Shown: in pieces, positions 7,764 to 17,164 of the stretch
Position numbering within the stretch: the stretch's first letter is position 1
Layout of the letters: every line of letters starts with the position of its first letter
Assembly: GCA_038203095.1 (NCBI GenBank)
Contig: JBBREH010000008.1
Span: 1-43,133, forward strand
Origin: PALSA-1336 sp038203095
Lineage (GTDB): Bacteria; Patescibacteriota; Doudnabacteria; UBA920
Direction: 5' to 3'
Length of the DNA: 43,133 bases
Program-made: the position numbers and the translations under genes
Notes under the pieces: generated by a model
What the model was told of the DNA's origin: nothing
The model's database searches: none
What the model saw: only the letters and a program-made list of their open reading frames with translations

Positions 7764-9329
7764 ATGTACAGCCTTGTAATAAAAAATGCAACAGTTATTG
7801 ACGGTACCGGAAAACCCGGAGAGATTTTGGACGTGGCCGTTCAGGGTGACCAAATTGTTAATATTGCTCCAAAAATTACGTCGGCCGCACAAAGCATTGT
7901 AGATGCGACTGGAAAAATTCTTGCTCCTGGCTTTGTGGATTTACAAAACCATAGCGACGGCTATTGGCAGTTATTTGATAATCCCGGACTGGATAGCTTA
8001 ATTAGCCAGGGTTTTACGACCATTTTAGTTGGTAATTGTGGGGCAAGTCTGGCGCCACTTCTTTCCCACGATGCTTTGCTGGCAATGCAAAAGTGGCACA
8101 ATCTGGACGGAATCAACATTGATTGGCAATCATTTTCTGAATTCATTGAAGAACTTTCCCGCAAGCGTCTGGCCTGCAATGTCGCAAGTTTGGTGGGTTA
8201 CTCCACTTTAAGACGCGCGGTGGCCGGCGATCAAATTCGCAGTCTTGAAAAAAATGAAATTAATGCTTTAAAAAAGGTTTTGGAACAGAGTCTTGATGCC
8301 GGAGCATTTGGTTTGAGTTCCGGACTTTCTTATTCTCACGAAATAATAATTTCAGAGCTGGAGCTTTTTGAACTTGCAAAAATTCTTAAAATCCACGAAG
8401 CCCTGTTTAGCGTTCATTTAAGGAACGAGGGAAGTGAAGTGGTTGAAGCTTTAGATGAAGCGCTGGATATCGCAAAAAATTCTGAGGTCAACTTAAAAAT
8501 TTCACACTTAAAAGTTAAAAATGAACAAAATTGGCACAAGCTGCCGGAAGTGTTGAGTATTTTAGATACGGCTTACCATCAGGGGACTAATGTCCACTTT
8601 GACCTGTACCCATATGACATTATGTGGCAGCCTCTATATACTTATTTGCCCAAATGGGCAATAGAAGGCGGAAGAACAGTTATGTTAAAACATTTTGCAG
8701 ACCCAATCCAAAAAAACAAAATTTTGGCTTTTTTAAACGATACAGGTGTACGATTTCCGGAAGTAAAAGTTGCCTCCACTGCTAATAAACTCAATTTTAC
8801 GGGAAAAACCATTGGGCAAATTGCAAAAAACCTGGAGTGCTCCAGTGAGCAGGCAATTTTAAGCTTGATCCAAAACGGAGGGAGTGAGGTTTTAGTTTTT
8901 GAGAAAAATTTGGACATTGCTCAGGTAGACCAACTTACTTTGCATCCCTTGTCATTTATTGCCACAGATGGAGCGGGTTTTAGTCCTAAAAGCACAGGCG
9001 GACTTGTTCATCCGCGTTCTTTCGGCACCGCTGCTAAATTCTTAAAGGAAAGATTGGCTAAAGGTGATTTAACTTTAGAAGACTCAATAAAGAAGCTTAC
9101 CTCAGGCCCGGCAAAAAAACTTGGTCTTAAGCAAAGAGGTGAAATTAAAATTGGGTATTTTGCGGATTTGGTAATTCTTGACACAAATAAAATCACCGAC
9201 CGCGCCACTTATGAAAACCCTTATTTATTTAGTGAAGGCATCGAATACGTTTTTGTAAACGGCAAAGCCGCGGTGGCAGAAAGCAAAATTACGGGCCAGC
9301 TACCGGGGTATGCGCTTAGAAAGAATTAA
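7764..9329 (+). CDS. D-aminoacylase-like amidohydrolase (N-acyl-D-amino-acid deacylase family)
   Basis: A 521-residue amidohydrolase. D-aminoacylases remove acyl groups from N-acyl-D-amino acids. Residues matching the tight zinc site are present: Cys92 (VGNCGAS), His218 (FSVHLRNEG) and His248 (LKISHLK). The likely catalytic Asp402 sits in IATDGAGFSP, and the family's HPRSFGT segment follows. The usual HxH pair after strand 1 reads Q61-N-H63 (DLQNHSDG), so the first histidine is replaced. Placement between mraY and murD suggests a role in D-amino-acid or peptidoglycan turnover, but the substrate cannot be read from sequence. Confidence 0.85.
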   Translation: MYSLVIKNATVIDGTGKPGEILDVAVQGDQIVNIAPKITSAAQSIVDATGKILAPGFVDLQNHSDGYWQLFDNPGLDSLISQGFTTILVGNCGASLAPLLSHDALLAMQKWHNLDGINIDWQSFSEFIEELSRKRLACNVASLVGYSTLRRAVAGDQIRSLEKNEINALKKVLEQSLDAGAFGLSSGLSYSHEIIISELELFELAKILKIHEALFSVHLRNEGSEVVEALDEALDIAKNSEVNLKISHLKVKNEQNWHKLPEVLSILDTAYHQGTNVHFDLYPYDIMWQPLYTYLPKWAIEGGRTVMLKHFADPIQKNKILAFLNDTGVRFPEVKVASTANKLNFTGKTIGQIAKNLECSSEQAILSLIQNGGSEVLVFEKNLDIAQVDQLTLHPLSFIATDGAGFSPKSTGGLVHPRSFGTAAKFLKERLAKGDLTLEDSIKKLTSGPAKKLGLKQRGEIKIGYFADLVILDTNKITDRATYENPYLFSEGIEYVFVNGKAAVAESKITGQLPGYALRKN

Positions 9330-9349
9330 ATTCTTGATGAAAAAACTAC

Positions 9350-9380
9350 ATCGACCATCTTTTGGTCGATTTTGTTTTGT
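9350..9380 (+). terminator. Rho-independent terminator after the amidohydrolase
   Basis: Stem ATCGACCA / TGGTCGAT (9350-9357 and 9363-9370) followed by TTTGTTTTGT. It separates the amidohydrolase from murD. Confidence 0.8.
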
Positions 9381-9390
9381 CGGCTAAATG

Positions 9391-9399
9391 TGGTAAAAT
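9391..9399 (+). promoter_or_regulatory. Extended -10 promoter (TGGTAAAAT) of murD
   Basis: TGGTAAAAT lies between the terminator and the murD ATG at 9426. The predicted start leaves a leader of about 20 nt without an obvious Shine-Dalgarno sequence. The same nonamer occurs at 25814. Confidence 0.5.
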
Positions 9400-9425
9400 A
9401 TATTTAATAATCAATTAAAAGCTGA

Positions 9426-10931
9426 ATGGAAATTAAAGATTTACTAGGCAAACTTGTTGCGGTTTTAGGTTATGGCGTAGAAGGCAAGGCTGTCACCAAA
9501 TACCTGATTAAGCACGGGGTTAAGCCGGTGTTATTTGACCAAAAGCCGTGGGAGGAATGGGGGACGAACGAACAAACCGCGATTAAGGCTTTAGAAATAA
9601 ATTTTATTTTTGGTCCCGATGCATTTTTGGAATTAAAGGGGTTTGATGTGGCGTTTAGGAGTCCGGGGGTACGAATCGAGGACGTAGAGGCGGCCAGTGG
9701 CCGCCATAATCTAAAAATGGAGGCCGATGGCCTCCGCTACAGGGCTAATTTAACCCTTACCTCCCAGACCAAGTGGTTTTTTGACAATTGTCCGGCAAAA
9801 ATTATCGGGGCAACAGGAACTAAAGGCAAAGGCACTACATCGGTATTAATATATGAGATGCTGAAAACTGGAATCATCCTGAGTCCGAATGAGGCTGAAC
9901 ACCTAGGATTTAAAAAAACAGATTCCTCGGATGCACTCGGAATGACGCCGCGAGTTTTTTTAACCGGCAATATCGGCTACACTCAACCGCTGGATATACT
10001 AGATGATTTAAAAAACGATGATGGTGTGGTTTATGAGCTTTCCAGTTTTCAGCTACAAGATTTGGGAAAAAGCCCCCACATTGGCGTGGTGTTAATGGTG
10101 ACATCGGAACACTTAGATTATCATCGGGACAATCAGGAATATATTACAGCTAAAGAGGCGATTGTGAAGTACCAAAAGGCCGATGATGTGGCGATAATTA
10201 ATGCTGATTTTGAGACGTCAATTGAAATTGGGAAACTGGGAAAGGGGAAGAAATTATATTTTAGTAGAAAAAGTGTTTTGGATGAGGGGTGTTACGTGAA
10301 AGGTTATCAAGTCATTTTCGTAGGAAAATTAGCCGGCGACCCTTCTTTACAGCGACTTGCCTTTGATATCAGTAACATCCAGCTCCGTGGCGCTCATAAC
10401 CTGGAAAACATTTGTGCCGCCATTTTGGCAGCTAAATTAGCCGGTTGCGATGATAGTGCCATTCAATCGGTGGTTAATAATTTTAAAGGTCTTGAACATC
10501 GCTTGGAGTTTGTGGCAGAAAAACATGGCATAAAATTTTATAACGATTCTTTCTCTACCACACCGGAAACGGCGATTGCCGCGATTGAGTCATTCAATGA
10601 GCCGCTGATTGTAATTTTAGGCGGCTCGCCTAAAAACTCTGATTTTTCAGAGCTTGGAAAAACCATTAAATCATCCCAAAACCTGAAAGCAGTAATTTTG
10701 GTCGGGCAGGAAACTGAAAAAATAAAAGCGGTAATTAATATGCCAAGCCCACAAAAAATTAAACTCTATGAAGGCGCGAAAACAATGACAGAAATTTTTA
10801 GCCAGGTTAAATTAGTGGTTGAAGCAGGCGATGTGGTTCTGCTTAGCCCGGCTTGCGCCAGTTTTGGAATGTTTAAAAATTATAAAGATAGGGGAGAGCA
10901 ATTTAAACTTTCTGTGGAACAGTTTGGGTAA
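9426..10931 (+). CDS. murD: UDP-N-acetylmuramoylalanine--D-glutamate ligase (MurD) with two repeat-encoded insertions
   Basis: A 501-residue cytoplasmic Mur ligase that adds D-Glu to UDP-MurNAc-L-Ala. It shows an N-terminal Rossmann-like domain (LGYGVEG, 14-20), the ATP loop ATGTKGKGTTS (129-139), ELSSFQLQ and EHRLEFV in the central and C-terminal domains, and NDSFSTTPETAIAAI. It is about 50 residues longer than usual. Two stretches explain this: residues 87-105 come from a double-hairpin element and residues about 149-173 from a second repeat, both in frame. The second lies right after the ATP loop helix, before the conserved GNIG. D-Glu for this step would come from MurI, encoded at 29512. 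Confidence 0.95.
   Translation: MEIKDLLGKLVAVLGYGVEGKAVTKYLIKHGVKPVLFDQKPWEEWGTNEQTAIKALEINFIFGPDAFLELKGFDVAFRSPGVRIEDVEAASGRHNLKMEADGLRYRANLTLTSQTKWFFDNCPAKIIGATGTKGKGTTSVLIYEMLKTGIILSPNEAEHLGFKKTDSSDALGMTPRVFLTGNIGYTQPLDILDDLKNDDGVVYELSSFQLQDLGKSPHIGVVLMVTSEHLDYHRDNQEYITAKEAIVKYQKADDVAIINADFETSIEIGKLGKGKKLYFSRKSVLDEGCYVKGYQVIFVGKLAGDPSLQRLAFDISNIQLRGAHNLENICAAILAAKLAGCDDSAIQSVVNNFKGLEHRLEFVAEKHGIKFYNDSFSTTPETAIAAIESFNEPLIVILGGSPKNSDFSELGKTIKSSQNLKAVILVGQETEKIKAVINMPSPQKIKLYEGAKTMTEIFSQVKLVVEAGDVVLLSPACASFGMFKNYKDRGEQFKLSVEQFG
9684..9740. repeat. In-frame double-hairpin GTAG...CTAC element inside murD
   Basis: A 57-nt (19-codon) unit starting GTAG and ending CTAC. It has two inner hairpins, GGCGGCCAGTGGCCGCC and GGAGGCCGATGGCCTCC. 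It aligns closely with the intergenic copy at 42126-42178. It encodes VEAASGRHNLKMEADGLRY-type residues absent from ordinary MurD, and its length is a multiple of three. Confidence 0.85.
9873..9945. repeat. In-frame ATCATCCTGAG...CTCGGAATGAC element inside murD
   Basis: Begins ATCATCCTGAGTCCGAATGA and ends ATTCCTCGGATGCACTCGGA followed by ATGAC, the two ends being imperfect inverted copies. This layout matches a repeat type often seen between genes in bacterial genomes (GTCATCCTGAG...GGAATGAC). A diverged relative lies in atpG at 37190-37253. Confidence 0.75.
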
Positions 10932-10944
10932 TTCCTAATATCAA

Positions 10945-12075
10945 ATGGCAAATAAAAAAGCAAATCAGAATATTGATTATACTTTATTGATTATCACCGT
11001 AGGTCTTTTGGTATACGGTTTGACAGTGCTGTATTCGGCTTCAGTCGTACAATCTTTTATTAATTTTGGCAACACCAATTATTACATTACCCACCAAATC
11101 ATTTACGGTGTGATTTTAGGTTTAATTGCAATGTATATATGCTCAAAAATTGATTACCATTTCTGGCAAAAAAATCTACCCATTTTATTGTTTGCCTCAT
11201 TATTTTTGCTGGTTTTGGTAAAAATTCCCGGTTTGGGCACATCATCAGGCGGTGCGGTACGCTGGATCCATTTAGGCCCGATTACGTTTCAACCGGCCGA
11301 ATTAGCTAAATTAGTAATCATATTTTATTTGGCCTCCTGGGTAGACAAAAAACGCGGGCAATTAAACGATTTTTATTTTGGCATTTTGCCCTCTCTCTGT
11401 ATTATTGGTCTTTTTGCCGGTCTAATATTATGGCAACCGGATTTTGGCACCATGCTCGTGTTAATTTTAGTCGCATTTTTTATGCTCATTGCTGCCGGTT
11501 TGCCCTGGAAATATTTTTTTTACAGCATTGTTTCCGGTATTTTAGGGCTTTATTTATTTATTCGGATTGAGCCTTATCGGGCAAAGCGGCTAACCACATT
11601 CTTTAACCCGTCTCTTGACCCCAAAGGCATAAGCTATCAAATTAACCAAGCACTGATTGCTGTGGGCTCAGGAGGGTGGTTTGGTTTTGGCTATGGTCTC
11701 TCTCGCCAAAAACATAACTACTTACCCGAGGTGATGAATGATTCAATTTTTGCGATATTCGCTGAAGAGTTAGGTTTCGTTAGAATTCTAATTGGTCTAT
11801 CCTTGTTCGCCGGCTTTGCTGTACAAGGTTTTTTAGTAGCTAAACGCGCCCCGGATACTTTTGGGAAAATGACTGCTTTGGGAATAACCAGTTGGATAAC
11901 TCTTCAGGCTTTAATAAATATTTCGGCAATTATCGGACTTATCCCATTAACAGGTATCCCGTTACCCTTTTTTAGTTACGGAGGTACCGCTCTAATGGCG
12001 AATTTGGGAGCAATTGGAATTTTATTAAACATCTCCAGGCATGGAGCTCAAAAAAGATCGTCATTTAGCATATAA
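10945..12075 (+). CDS. ftsW: Septal peptidoglycan glycosyltransferase FtsW (SEDS family)
   Basis: A 376-residue polytopic SEDS protein that polymerises lipid II at the division site together with a class B PBP. Family segments are present: GGAVRWIHLGPITFQPAELAK near residue 105, WQPDFGTM near 166, EELGF near 273, and the C-terminal PLPFFSYGGTALMANL, which favours FtsW over RodA. It starts 14 nt after murD. The DUF4012 gene follows after 3 nt, so murD, ftsW and the next gene are likely co-transcribed. Confidence 0.93.
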   Translation: MANKKANQNIDYTLLIITVGLLVYGLTVLYSASVVQSFINFGNTNYYITHQIIYGVILGLIAMYICSKIDYHFWQKNLPILLFASLFLLVLVKIPGLGTSSGGAVRWIHLGPITFQPAELAKLVIIFYLASWVDKKRGQLNDFYFGILPSLCIIGLFAGLILWQPDFGTMLVLILVAFFMLIAAGLPWKYFFYSIVSGILGLYLFIRIEPYRAKRLTTFFNPSLDPKGISYQINQALIAVGSGGWFGFGYGLSRQKHNYLPEVMNDSIFAIFAEELGFVRILIGLSLFAGFAVQGFLVAKRAPDTFGKMTALGITSWITLQALINISAIIGLIPLTGIPLPFFSYGGTALMANLGAIGILLNISRHGAQKRSSFSI

Positions 12076-12078
12076 ATT

Positions 12079-14304
12079 ATGTTGGAAAAAAGAAAAATAA
12101 AACTGTATACACAGTACGGGAAATATTTGCACCTAAAAAGCAAAATGGACGGTCGACATTTAAAATTTTTGGCCCGGCTTTTAAGCGTTTTTTTTAACTG
12201 TTTTTATTATATAGGTTTGGGACTAATAAACGCGATTATTTTTTTGAAAAACTTATGTATTTTTATAAGTTTTCAAACCGGCATTGCGGTTTTTAAATCA
12301 ATCGAGCATGCTGTAATAGGTTTAAAAAATGAAATTGCTCAAACCGGTGTGACCTTATCTAAAAGATTCGCTCTAATTTTTACTTCCGGTTTTACGCGAA
12401 CACTTTTGGTATTTTTGTTGTCTTTAGGTTTGGTTTGGGGCGTTTTAAGCAGCTTAAATTTGACGGCACGCGCCCTGCAAATAAAAAATAAAATTACCCG
12501 GACTGCTTTTTGGGGGGAGCGATATTTAAATCAGGCAAAAGACTTAATTGAACAAAAAGATTTTACCCAAGCTCAAAACCGTTTTGAACTGGCTTATCGG
12601 ATGTTTAGCCGAGGACAAGCCAATATTGCCGAGAGCGGGAAAGCCTTAAACAGTTTGCTCGATTTAATTCCTCAAAAGGCCGATGCCGACAAGCTGCTTA
12701 AGGCTGCTTCTTTAATTGCCAAGAGCGGTGAAAGCCTGATTTCAATTCAAGGGCAGTTTAATCATCTTAAATTTGGTCCGGCCGGAATTTTTTCTGAGGA
12801 CGGCAAGGTTACAGAAATTTTGGACTCTAGCGGAAGACAGCTTAAGCAAAGTTTGAAGTTTGTTGAACAGGCTCAGGATTTGGTTGATGCCACAGACTCA
12901 AAGAATATTCCTCCGGAGGCGAAAGAAAAATATGAAAATTTAAAAAGCAAGCTTTTGGTTGGCAGTCTTGCGCTTAAAAATTTCATTTTAGTCTACGATC
13001 TGGCGCAAAGTCTCATAATGGACAACCAAACTGTCTTATTAGTTTTTGAGAATAACAATGAACTGCGAGCCGGAGGCGGTTTTATGGGGACATACGGGCT
13101 ATTAAAAATGCGGGATGGGGCACTGACTCATATTACCGTTAGCAGTATTTACGATTTAGATGGTCAATTGACAGAAACGCTGCGCCCACCACACCCATTA
13201 TTGAATGTAAGCGGAAAATGGTTTATGCGCGACTCAAATTGGTTCGCGGATTTTCCGACAAGTGCTAAAATTATCAATTCATTCTATGAAAAAGAGGGCG
13301 GCCAGACACCCGACTTAGTTGTCGCGCTCACCCCAAATATTATTGCTGACTGGTTAAAAATAGTTGGTCCGGTGACCTTGCCAAAATATGGCATTACACT
13401 AAACTCAGAGAATTTTGTTGAACAGACACAGGTGGCAGCTACTTTAAGTGAAAATATGCCAACCAACCAGCCTAAACAGATATTGGCTGACCTAGTCCCA
13501 ATTCTACTTCAAAAAATTAGCTCGTTAGACGCCAATGCTTTTATTCAAGTAATTCAAAGCTTGGAGAGTAATTTGAACTCTAAGCAGATTGTAATATTCT
13601 CCAGGAATTTAAATACCCAAAAGAAACTTACAGATTTTCATTGGACAGGTGAAATAGCTACAACAGACCGTGACTATTTGGCATTGGTCTCAAGCAATTT
13701 GGGAGGCACAAAAACTGATTTAGCCGTTGATCAGAATGTTAAATTGACAACGACAATCAGACCAGATGGAGTTATATCGAATCAGTTAGAAATTACCAGA
13801 ACAAATAAACTCCCCAAACTTGAAAAAACTAATAACTTAAGTTTTATTCGTGTTTTTGTACCGCTTGGAAGTAAATTAATTAGTAACATTGGTTTTGACT
13901 TTAAAAATTTAGAATACCCTTCAGCCGTGAATTATAAAACCGATGACAATGTTTTAGATTGGGAAAAGAATTCTGTACAAGATGTTTTAACCGGAACTAC
14001 AATTGGCACAGAAACCGGTAAAACCTTTTTTGGCAATTGGCTTAATTTAGAAGGCGGAGAAACTAAGACTGTCAAGCTAACATACGAGCTTCCTTTTAAA
14101 CTTGACGAGATTGACCGTTATAGCCTTTTGGTTCAAAAGCAAATCGGAGCACTCGATTCAAATTTCAGTTGGAATTTAAATTTTTCCACCAGGCAAATTG
14201 CCTGGAAAAACTTTGATACCGAAAGTCTGGACACAAGCCGACTCAGCTCAAATACAATACTTAGCAAGGACTACTTTTTGGGCTTAGTTCTGCAAAAAAG
14301 ATAA
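12079..14304 (+). CDS. DUF4012 domain membrane protein
   Basis: A 741-residue protein with hydrophobic stretches in residues about 30-75 and a strong membrane segment at about 108-128, then a large, probably extracytoplasmic region. The DUF4012 signature is clear: VFENNNELRAGGGFMGTYG near residue 325 and DSNWFADFPTSAKIINSFYE near 385. DUF4012 proteins are cell-surface proteins of unknown function, common in CPR bacteria and near polysaccharide genes in other bacteria. The tight spacing behind ftsW suggests an envelope role. The first ATG was taken as the start. Confidence 0.8.
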   Translation: MLEKRKIKLYTQYGKYLHLKSKMDGRHLKFLARLLSVFFNCFYYIGLGLINAIIFLKNLCIFISFQTGIAVFKSIEHAVIGLKNEIAQTGVTLSKRFALIFTSGFTRTLLVFLLSLGLVWGVLSSLNLTARALQIKNKITRTAFWGERYLNQAKDLIEQKDFTQAQNRFELAYRMFSRGQANIAESGKALNSLLDLIPQKADADKLLKAASLIAKSGESLISIQGQFNHLKFGPAGIFSEDGKVTEILDSSGRQLKQSLKFVEQAQDLVDATDSKNIPPEAKEKYENLKSKLLVGSLALKNFILVYDLAQSLIMDNQTVLLVFENNNELRAGGGFMGTYGLLKMRDGALTHITVSSIYDLDGQLTETLRPPHPLLNVSGKWFMRDSNWFADFPTSAKIINSFYEKEGGQTPDLVVALTPNIIADWLKIVGPVTLPKYGITLNSENFVEQTQVAATLSENMPTNQPKQILADLVPILLQKISSLDANAFIQVIQSLESNLNSKQIVIFSRNLNTQKKLTDFHWTGEIATTDRDYLALVSSNLGGTKTDLAVDQNVKLTTTIRPDGVISNQLEITRTNKLPKLEKTNNLSFIRVFVPLGSKLISNIGFDFKNLEYPSAVNYKTDDNVLDWEKNSVQDVLTGTTIGTETGKTFFGNWLNLEGGETKTVKLTYELPFKLDEIDRYSLLVQKQIGALDSNFSWNLNFSTRQIAWKNFDTESLDTSRLSSNTILSKDYFLGLVLQKR

Positions 14305-14407
14305 GCTAAAATAAGTTACGGTTGATTATTAAATAATTCTCGAGAATCGCTCCACTCTGGAGCCCGCCGCGTTCTCAATCCGCTATTCTTTTAGCGAAAA
14401 AAAATAA
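14305..14407. other. Hairpin-bearing gap between DUF4012 and murJ
   Basis: Contains GAGAA...TTCTC outer arms enclosing CTCCACTCTGGAG, then GCTATTCTTTTAGC close to the murJ start. It looks like another nested-hairpin element, but no family copy was matched. Confidence 0.35.
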
Positions 14408-16033
14408 ATGCTTAAAAAACTTTTTTCTTTTGAAAACGAGTTTACTATTACCAAAGCCGCTATTATAGTAGGTGTTTTTGCATTTGCTTCGAAACTTTTA
14501 GCTTTAGTCCGCGACCCGCTATTTACCTCAAAATTTGGAGGCGATAAAATTTACGTTTTAGACGTTTACAATTCCGCTTTTCGAATCCCGGATTTTATTT
14601 TTAGTCTGTTTATTTTAGGCACGCTTTCCGTGGCTTTAATTCCAATCTTTGTTGATATTATGATTCTGGAGAAGGCTAGAGCCGAAAAATTTGCCAATAC
14701 TGTAATTACTTTAACCATGTTGACCATGGCGGGAATTTTTCTTTTGTTATATGTATTAGCTTGGCCGATTACTAAACTGCTGGTTCCCGGTTTTTCCCAA
14801 ATTTTACTCAGTCAAACAGTCGGACTTACAAGAATAATTATTCTTTCCCAAATTATTTTTACGCTTTCTAATATATGCACTAATATTTTATACTCTTACA
14901 AGCGTTTTATTATGGCCGGCCTCGCGCCCATACTCTATAATGTTGGCATTATTGTTGGTATTTTATTTTTTTATCCCCACTTTGGCATTAACGGTTTAGG
15001 CTATGGAGTTTTACTGGGAGCAGTATTACATCTTTTAGTCCAATTGCCGGAACTGACAAGGGCTTCATTTCGGCTTTATCCTGCATGGCAGTTAAAAGAC
15101 CCTGCCATAAAAAAGTTTTTTAAACTCTACATCCCAAGAATTTTTGCTGTTGATCTTTCGGTATTTGGCTTGTTAATTAGCACTTTTATTGCATCGACTC
15201 TCAAAGCGGGATCGATTGGTATATTTACTTTAGCTTTAAATATTTTAAGCATCCCGGTTAGTATTATTGCGTTATCCGTGGCAACAGCCGTTTTTCCGGC
15301 TTTATCCGAAGCTTTTGCCAAAAATGACGAATCGGTTTTTTTAAATATGTTAAAGAAAACTTTGATTCAAATTTTTTATTTTATGATCCCAATGACATTA
15401 TTGATGCTTATATTCCGCGCCCAGGGCGTTAGGCTGTATTTGGGCCACGGTAATTTTACCTGGGAAAATACAATTTTAACTTTTAACATTTTAGGTGTAT
15501 TAATTTTTTCGGTTATTAGCCAAAGCTTAACACCCATTTTGTCCCGCGCTTTTTTTGCGCGGCAAAATACCATTATTCCGGTTTCTATTAATTTGGGCGC
15601 TATGTTAGTAAATTTAATTTTGGCTTTTTGGTTAAAAAATGGTTACGGGATAATAGGAGTAGCCGCGGCTTTTTCCATTGCCAGCATTTTAAACTGCACA
15701 GTCCTGTTTATGTTGCTCCGGATGCGGCTTACCAAAACTTCGCTAAGCCCGGATGCGCTGAAACAATTTGACAGTGAGCTCTTTACCGTATTCTCTAAAA
15801 TTATTTTGGCCAGTATTGCAATGGCTCTCTCCTCATACGGCAGCATATACTTTTTAGCGAGGTTTGCGAATACGCATACGGTAATCGGGCTTTTACTCCA
15901 AGTAAGTCTTTCGGGACTATTTGGCCTTATTGTATTTTTTATTGCCAGCTCCGGTCTCAAGCTCCGAGAAAGCCAGATTATTTTGGATTATTTGAAAAGG
16001 ACATTGGGCTCAATGATGTCTAAATATTCTTGA
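14408..16033 (+). CDS. murJ: Lipid II flippase MurJ (MviN)
   Basis: A 541-residue MOP-superfamily protein with about 14 hydrophobic helices that flips lipid II across the membrane. The N-terminal part reads VFAFASKLLALVRDPLFTSKFG, the classic MurJ loop with the RDP-type arginine. The length suits the family. It stops with TGA, showing that UGA is a stop here. It follows ftsW and DUF4012 and completes the lipid II path started by mraY. A promoter for the next gene overlaps its stop codon. Confidence 0.95.
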   Translation: MLKKLFSFENEFTITKAAIIVGVFAFASKLLALVRDPLFTSKFGGDKIYVLDVYNSAFRIPDFIFSLFILGTLSVALIPIFVDIMILEKARAEKFANTVITLTMLTMAGIFLLLYVLAWPITKLLVPGFSQILLSQTVGLTRIIILSQIIFTLSNICTNILYSYKRFIMAGLAPILYNVGIIVGILFFYPHFGINGLGYGVLLGAVLHLLVQLPELTRASFRLYPAWQLKDPAIKKFFKLYIPRIFAVDLSVFGLLISTFIASTLKAGSIGIFTLALNILSIPVSIIALSVATAVFPALSEAFAKNDESVFLNMLKKTLIQIFYFMIPMTLLMLIFRAQGVRLYLGHGNFTWENTILTFNILGVLIFSVISQSLTPILSRAFFARQNTIIPVSINLGAMLVNLILAFWLKNGYGIIGVAAAFSIASILNCTVLFMLLRMRLTKTSLSPDALKQFDSELFTVFSKIILASIAMALSSYGSIYFLARFANTHTVIGLLLQVSLSGLFGLIVFFIASSGLKLRESQIILDYLKRTLGSMMSKYS

Positions 16034-16057
16034 CAAAAACAATCAATATATTAGAAT
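16030..16057 (+). promoter_or_regulatory. Promoter TTGACA-N16-TAGAAT
   Basis: A near-consensus -35 (TTGACA, 16030-16035) and -10 (TAGAAT, 16052-16057), 16 nt apart, overlapping the end of murJ. It would drive the gene at 16195 with a leader of about 130 nt. That leader contains GTTACC...GGTAAC arms (about 16162-16188) and a fragment resembling the GGCC hairpin repeats near 16108. Confidence 0.6.
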
Positions 16058-16194
16058 TCAAGCATAATTAAATGACATTCTCAAAATTTTACAACTATTC
16101 CCGGATCATCGGCCTGCCAAATACTCGTAAATCTGATAATCCGGTTAGTCTTGTGAGCTGTTACCTGGGTTAATTTGACTGGTAACTAACTTTT

Positions 16195-17082
16195 ATGATC
16201 CTAAATAAAGAATTGCACACAAGTGAGCATATTAATGGTCTTGGGTTTGCAGCTGAAAATGAAGCTATTCCCGAAACCCGCAGGTCATACGAAAGTTTTT
16301 ACTCGAATTACCCCAATGTAGTAAAATCTTTTGAGGGAAGACATTCGGAAGATTGTCTAAACGGCCAAGTCAGAGACTTAAGTAATATTCCCGATAATCT
16401 CGTACACGTTAACACCAATTCTGCTGCCACTGTTCGGGCAGATTGCGATGTATATACTACCGGGCAATTTGGCTGTGTTACGGCTTATGGATTTAATGGC
16501 AAAGAAAAACTATTTGGACACATAACGCCAAATAGTTCTTTGGGTTATAAATTTAGACAACGGGGTTCCAAAGCATTTACCCAAGAAGACCAGCAAAAGT
16601 TTGTAGATTCAACTGTAGATAGAATTATGAATCTGCTTAAGGAAAAACCCGGGGCTTTGGAAAAATTTCGTATGGTATTATTGGTAAATCTAGCCTCCGA
16701 AGACGGTAGTGATTACGATGCTTCCGTCCAAGAGCGCGACTGGCAAAGATTAAAAAAGTCTTTTGAAAGGTACGACATACAAGTTGGCATTGCAGAACTC
16801 CCTTTGGCTAATTCGGCAGTTTTATCATCGAAGGAGAATCCGGAACAATTATTGATTGTTGGCCAAGAAGCAACTGTTAACGCGAATTCGGGAACGGTTG
16901 AGTTTGATAAAAAAGACTCAAATAAAGGAGCGGCTCCTTTCCGAGTTAACCTTGAACTAGCCAGTAAAATAACTGTTTTTCAAAAAAGAGTAGGAAAAAA
17001 TACAGTTAATTCAACAATAGCTTACGGTGATGACGATTTAGACAAAAAATCTGCTTCGCAAAATATTGATATGGGGTTTTGA
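16195..17082 (+). CDS. Unknown protein with Cys/His pair, possible CNF/CheD-like deamidase
   Basis: A 295-residue soluble protein that I cannot assign with confidence. The most striking segment is TTGQFGCVTAYGFNGKEKLF followed by GHITPNSS, placing Cys94 and His109 on what reads like two adjacent strands. A Gly-Cys followed about 15 residues later by His is the layout of the catalytic pair in CNF1, BLF1 and CheD-type glutamine deamidases. This is a motif-level resemblance only. There is no signal peptide or membrane segment. The C terminus (about 270-295) is charged and likely disordered. It stops in TGA. The neighbour is a calpain-like protease. Confidence 0.4.
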   Translation: MILNKELHTSEHINGLGFAAENEAIPETRRSYESFYSNYPNVVKSFEGRHSEDCLNGQVRDLSNIPDNLVHVNTNSAATVRADCDVYTTGQFGCVTAYGFNGKEKLFGHITPNSSLGYKFRQRGSKAFTQEDQQKFVDSTVDRIMNLLKEKPGALEKFRMVLLVNLASEDGSDYDASVQERDWQRLKKSFERYDIQVGIAELPLANSAVLSSKENPEQLLIVGQEATVNANSGTVEFDKKDSNKGAAPFRVNLELASKITVFQKRVGKNTVNSTIAYGDDDLDKKSASQNIDMGF

Positions 17083-17164
17083 ATGTAATAAATACACCTT
17101 ACTTATATTTACACAAGTCAAAAGGATATAAAAAATTAATTTTAGGGTATTATCAATATATTGT

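Noticed and set aside
16031..16033. Alternative genetic code with UGA as glycine (SR1/Gracilibacteria type)
   Set aside because: UGA ends murJ, the gene at 16195 and the GIY-YIG gene at positions where the families end, and no internal UGA is needed in any conserved gene.
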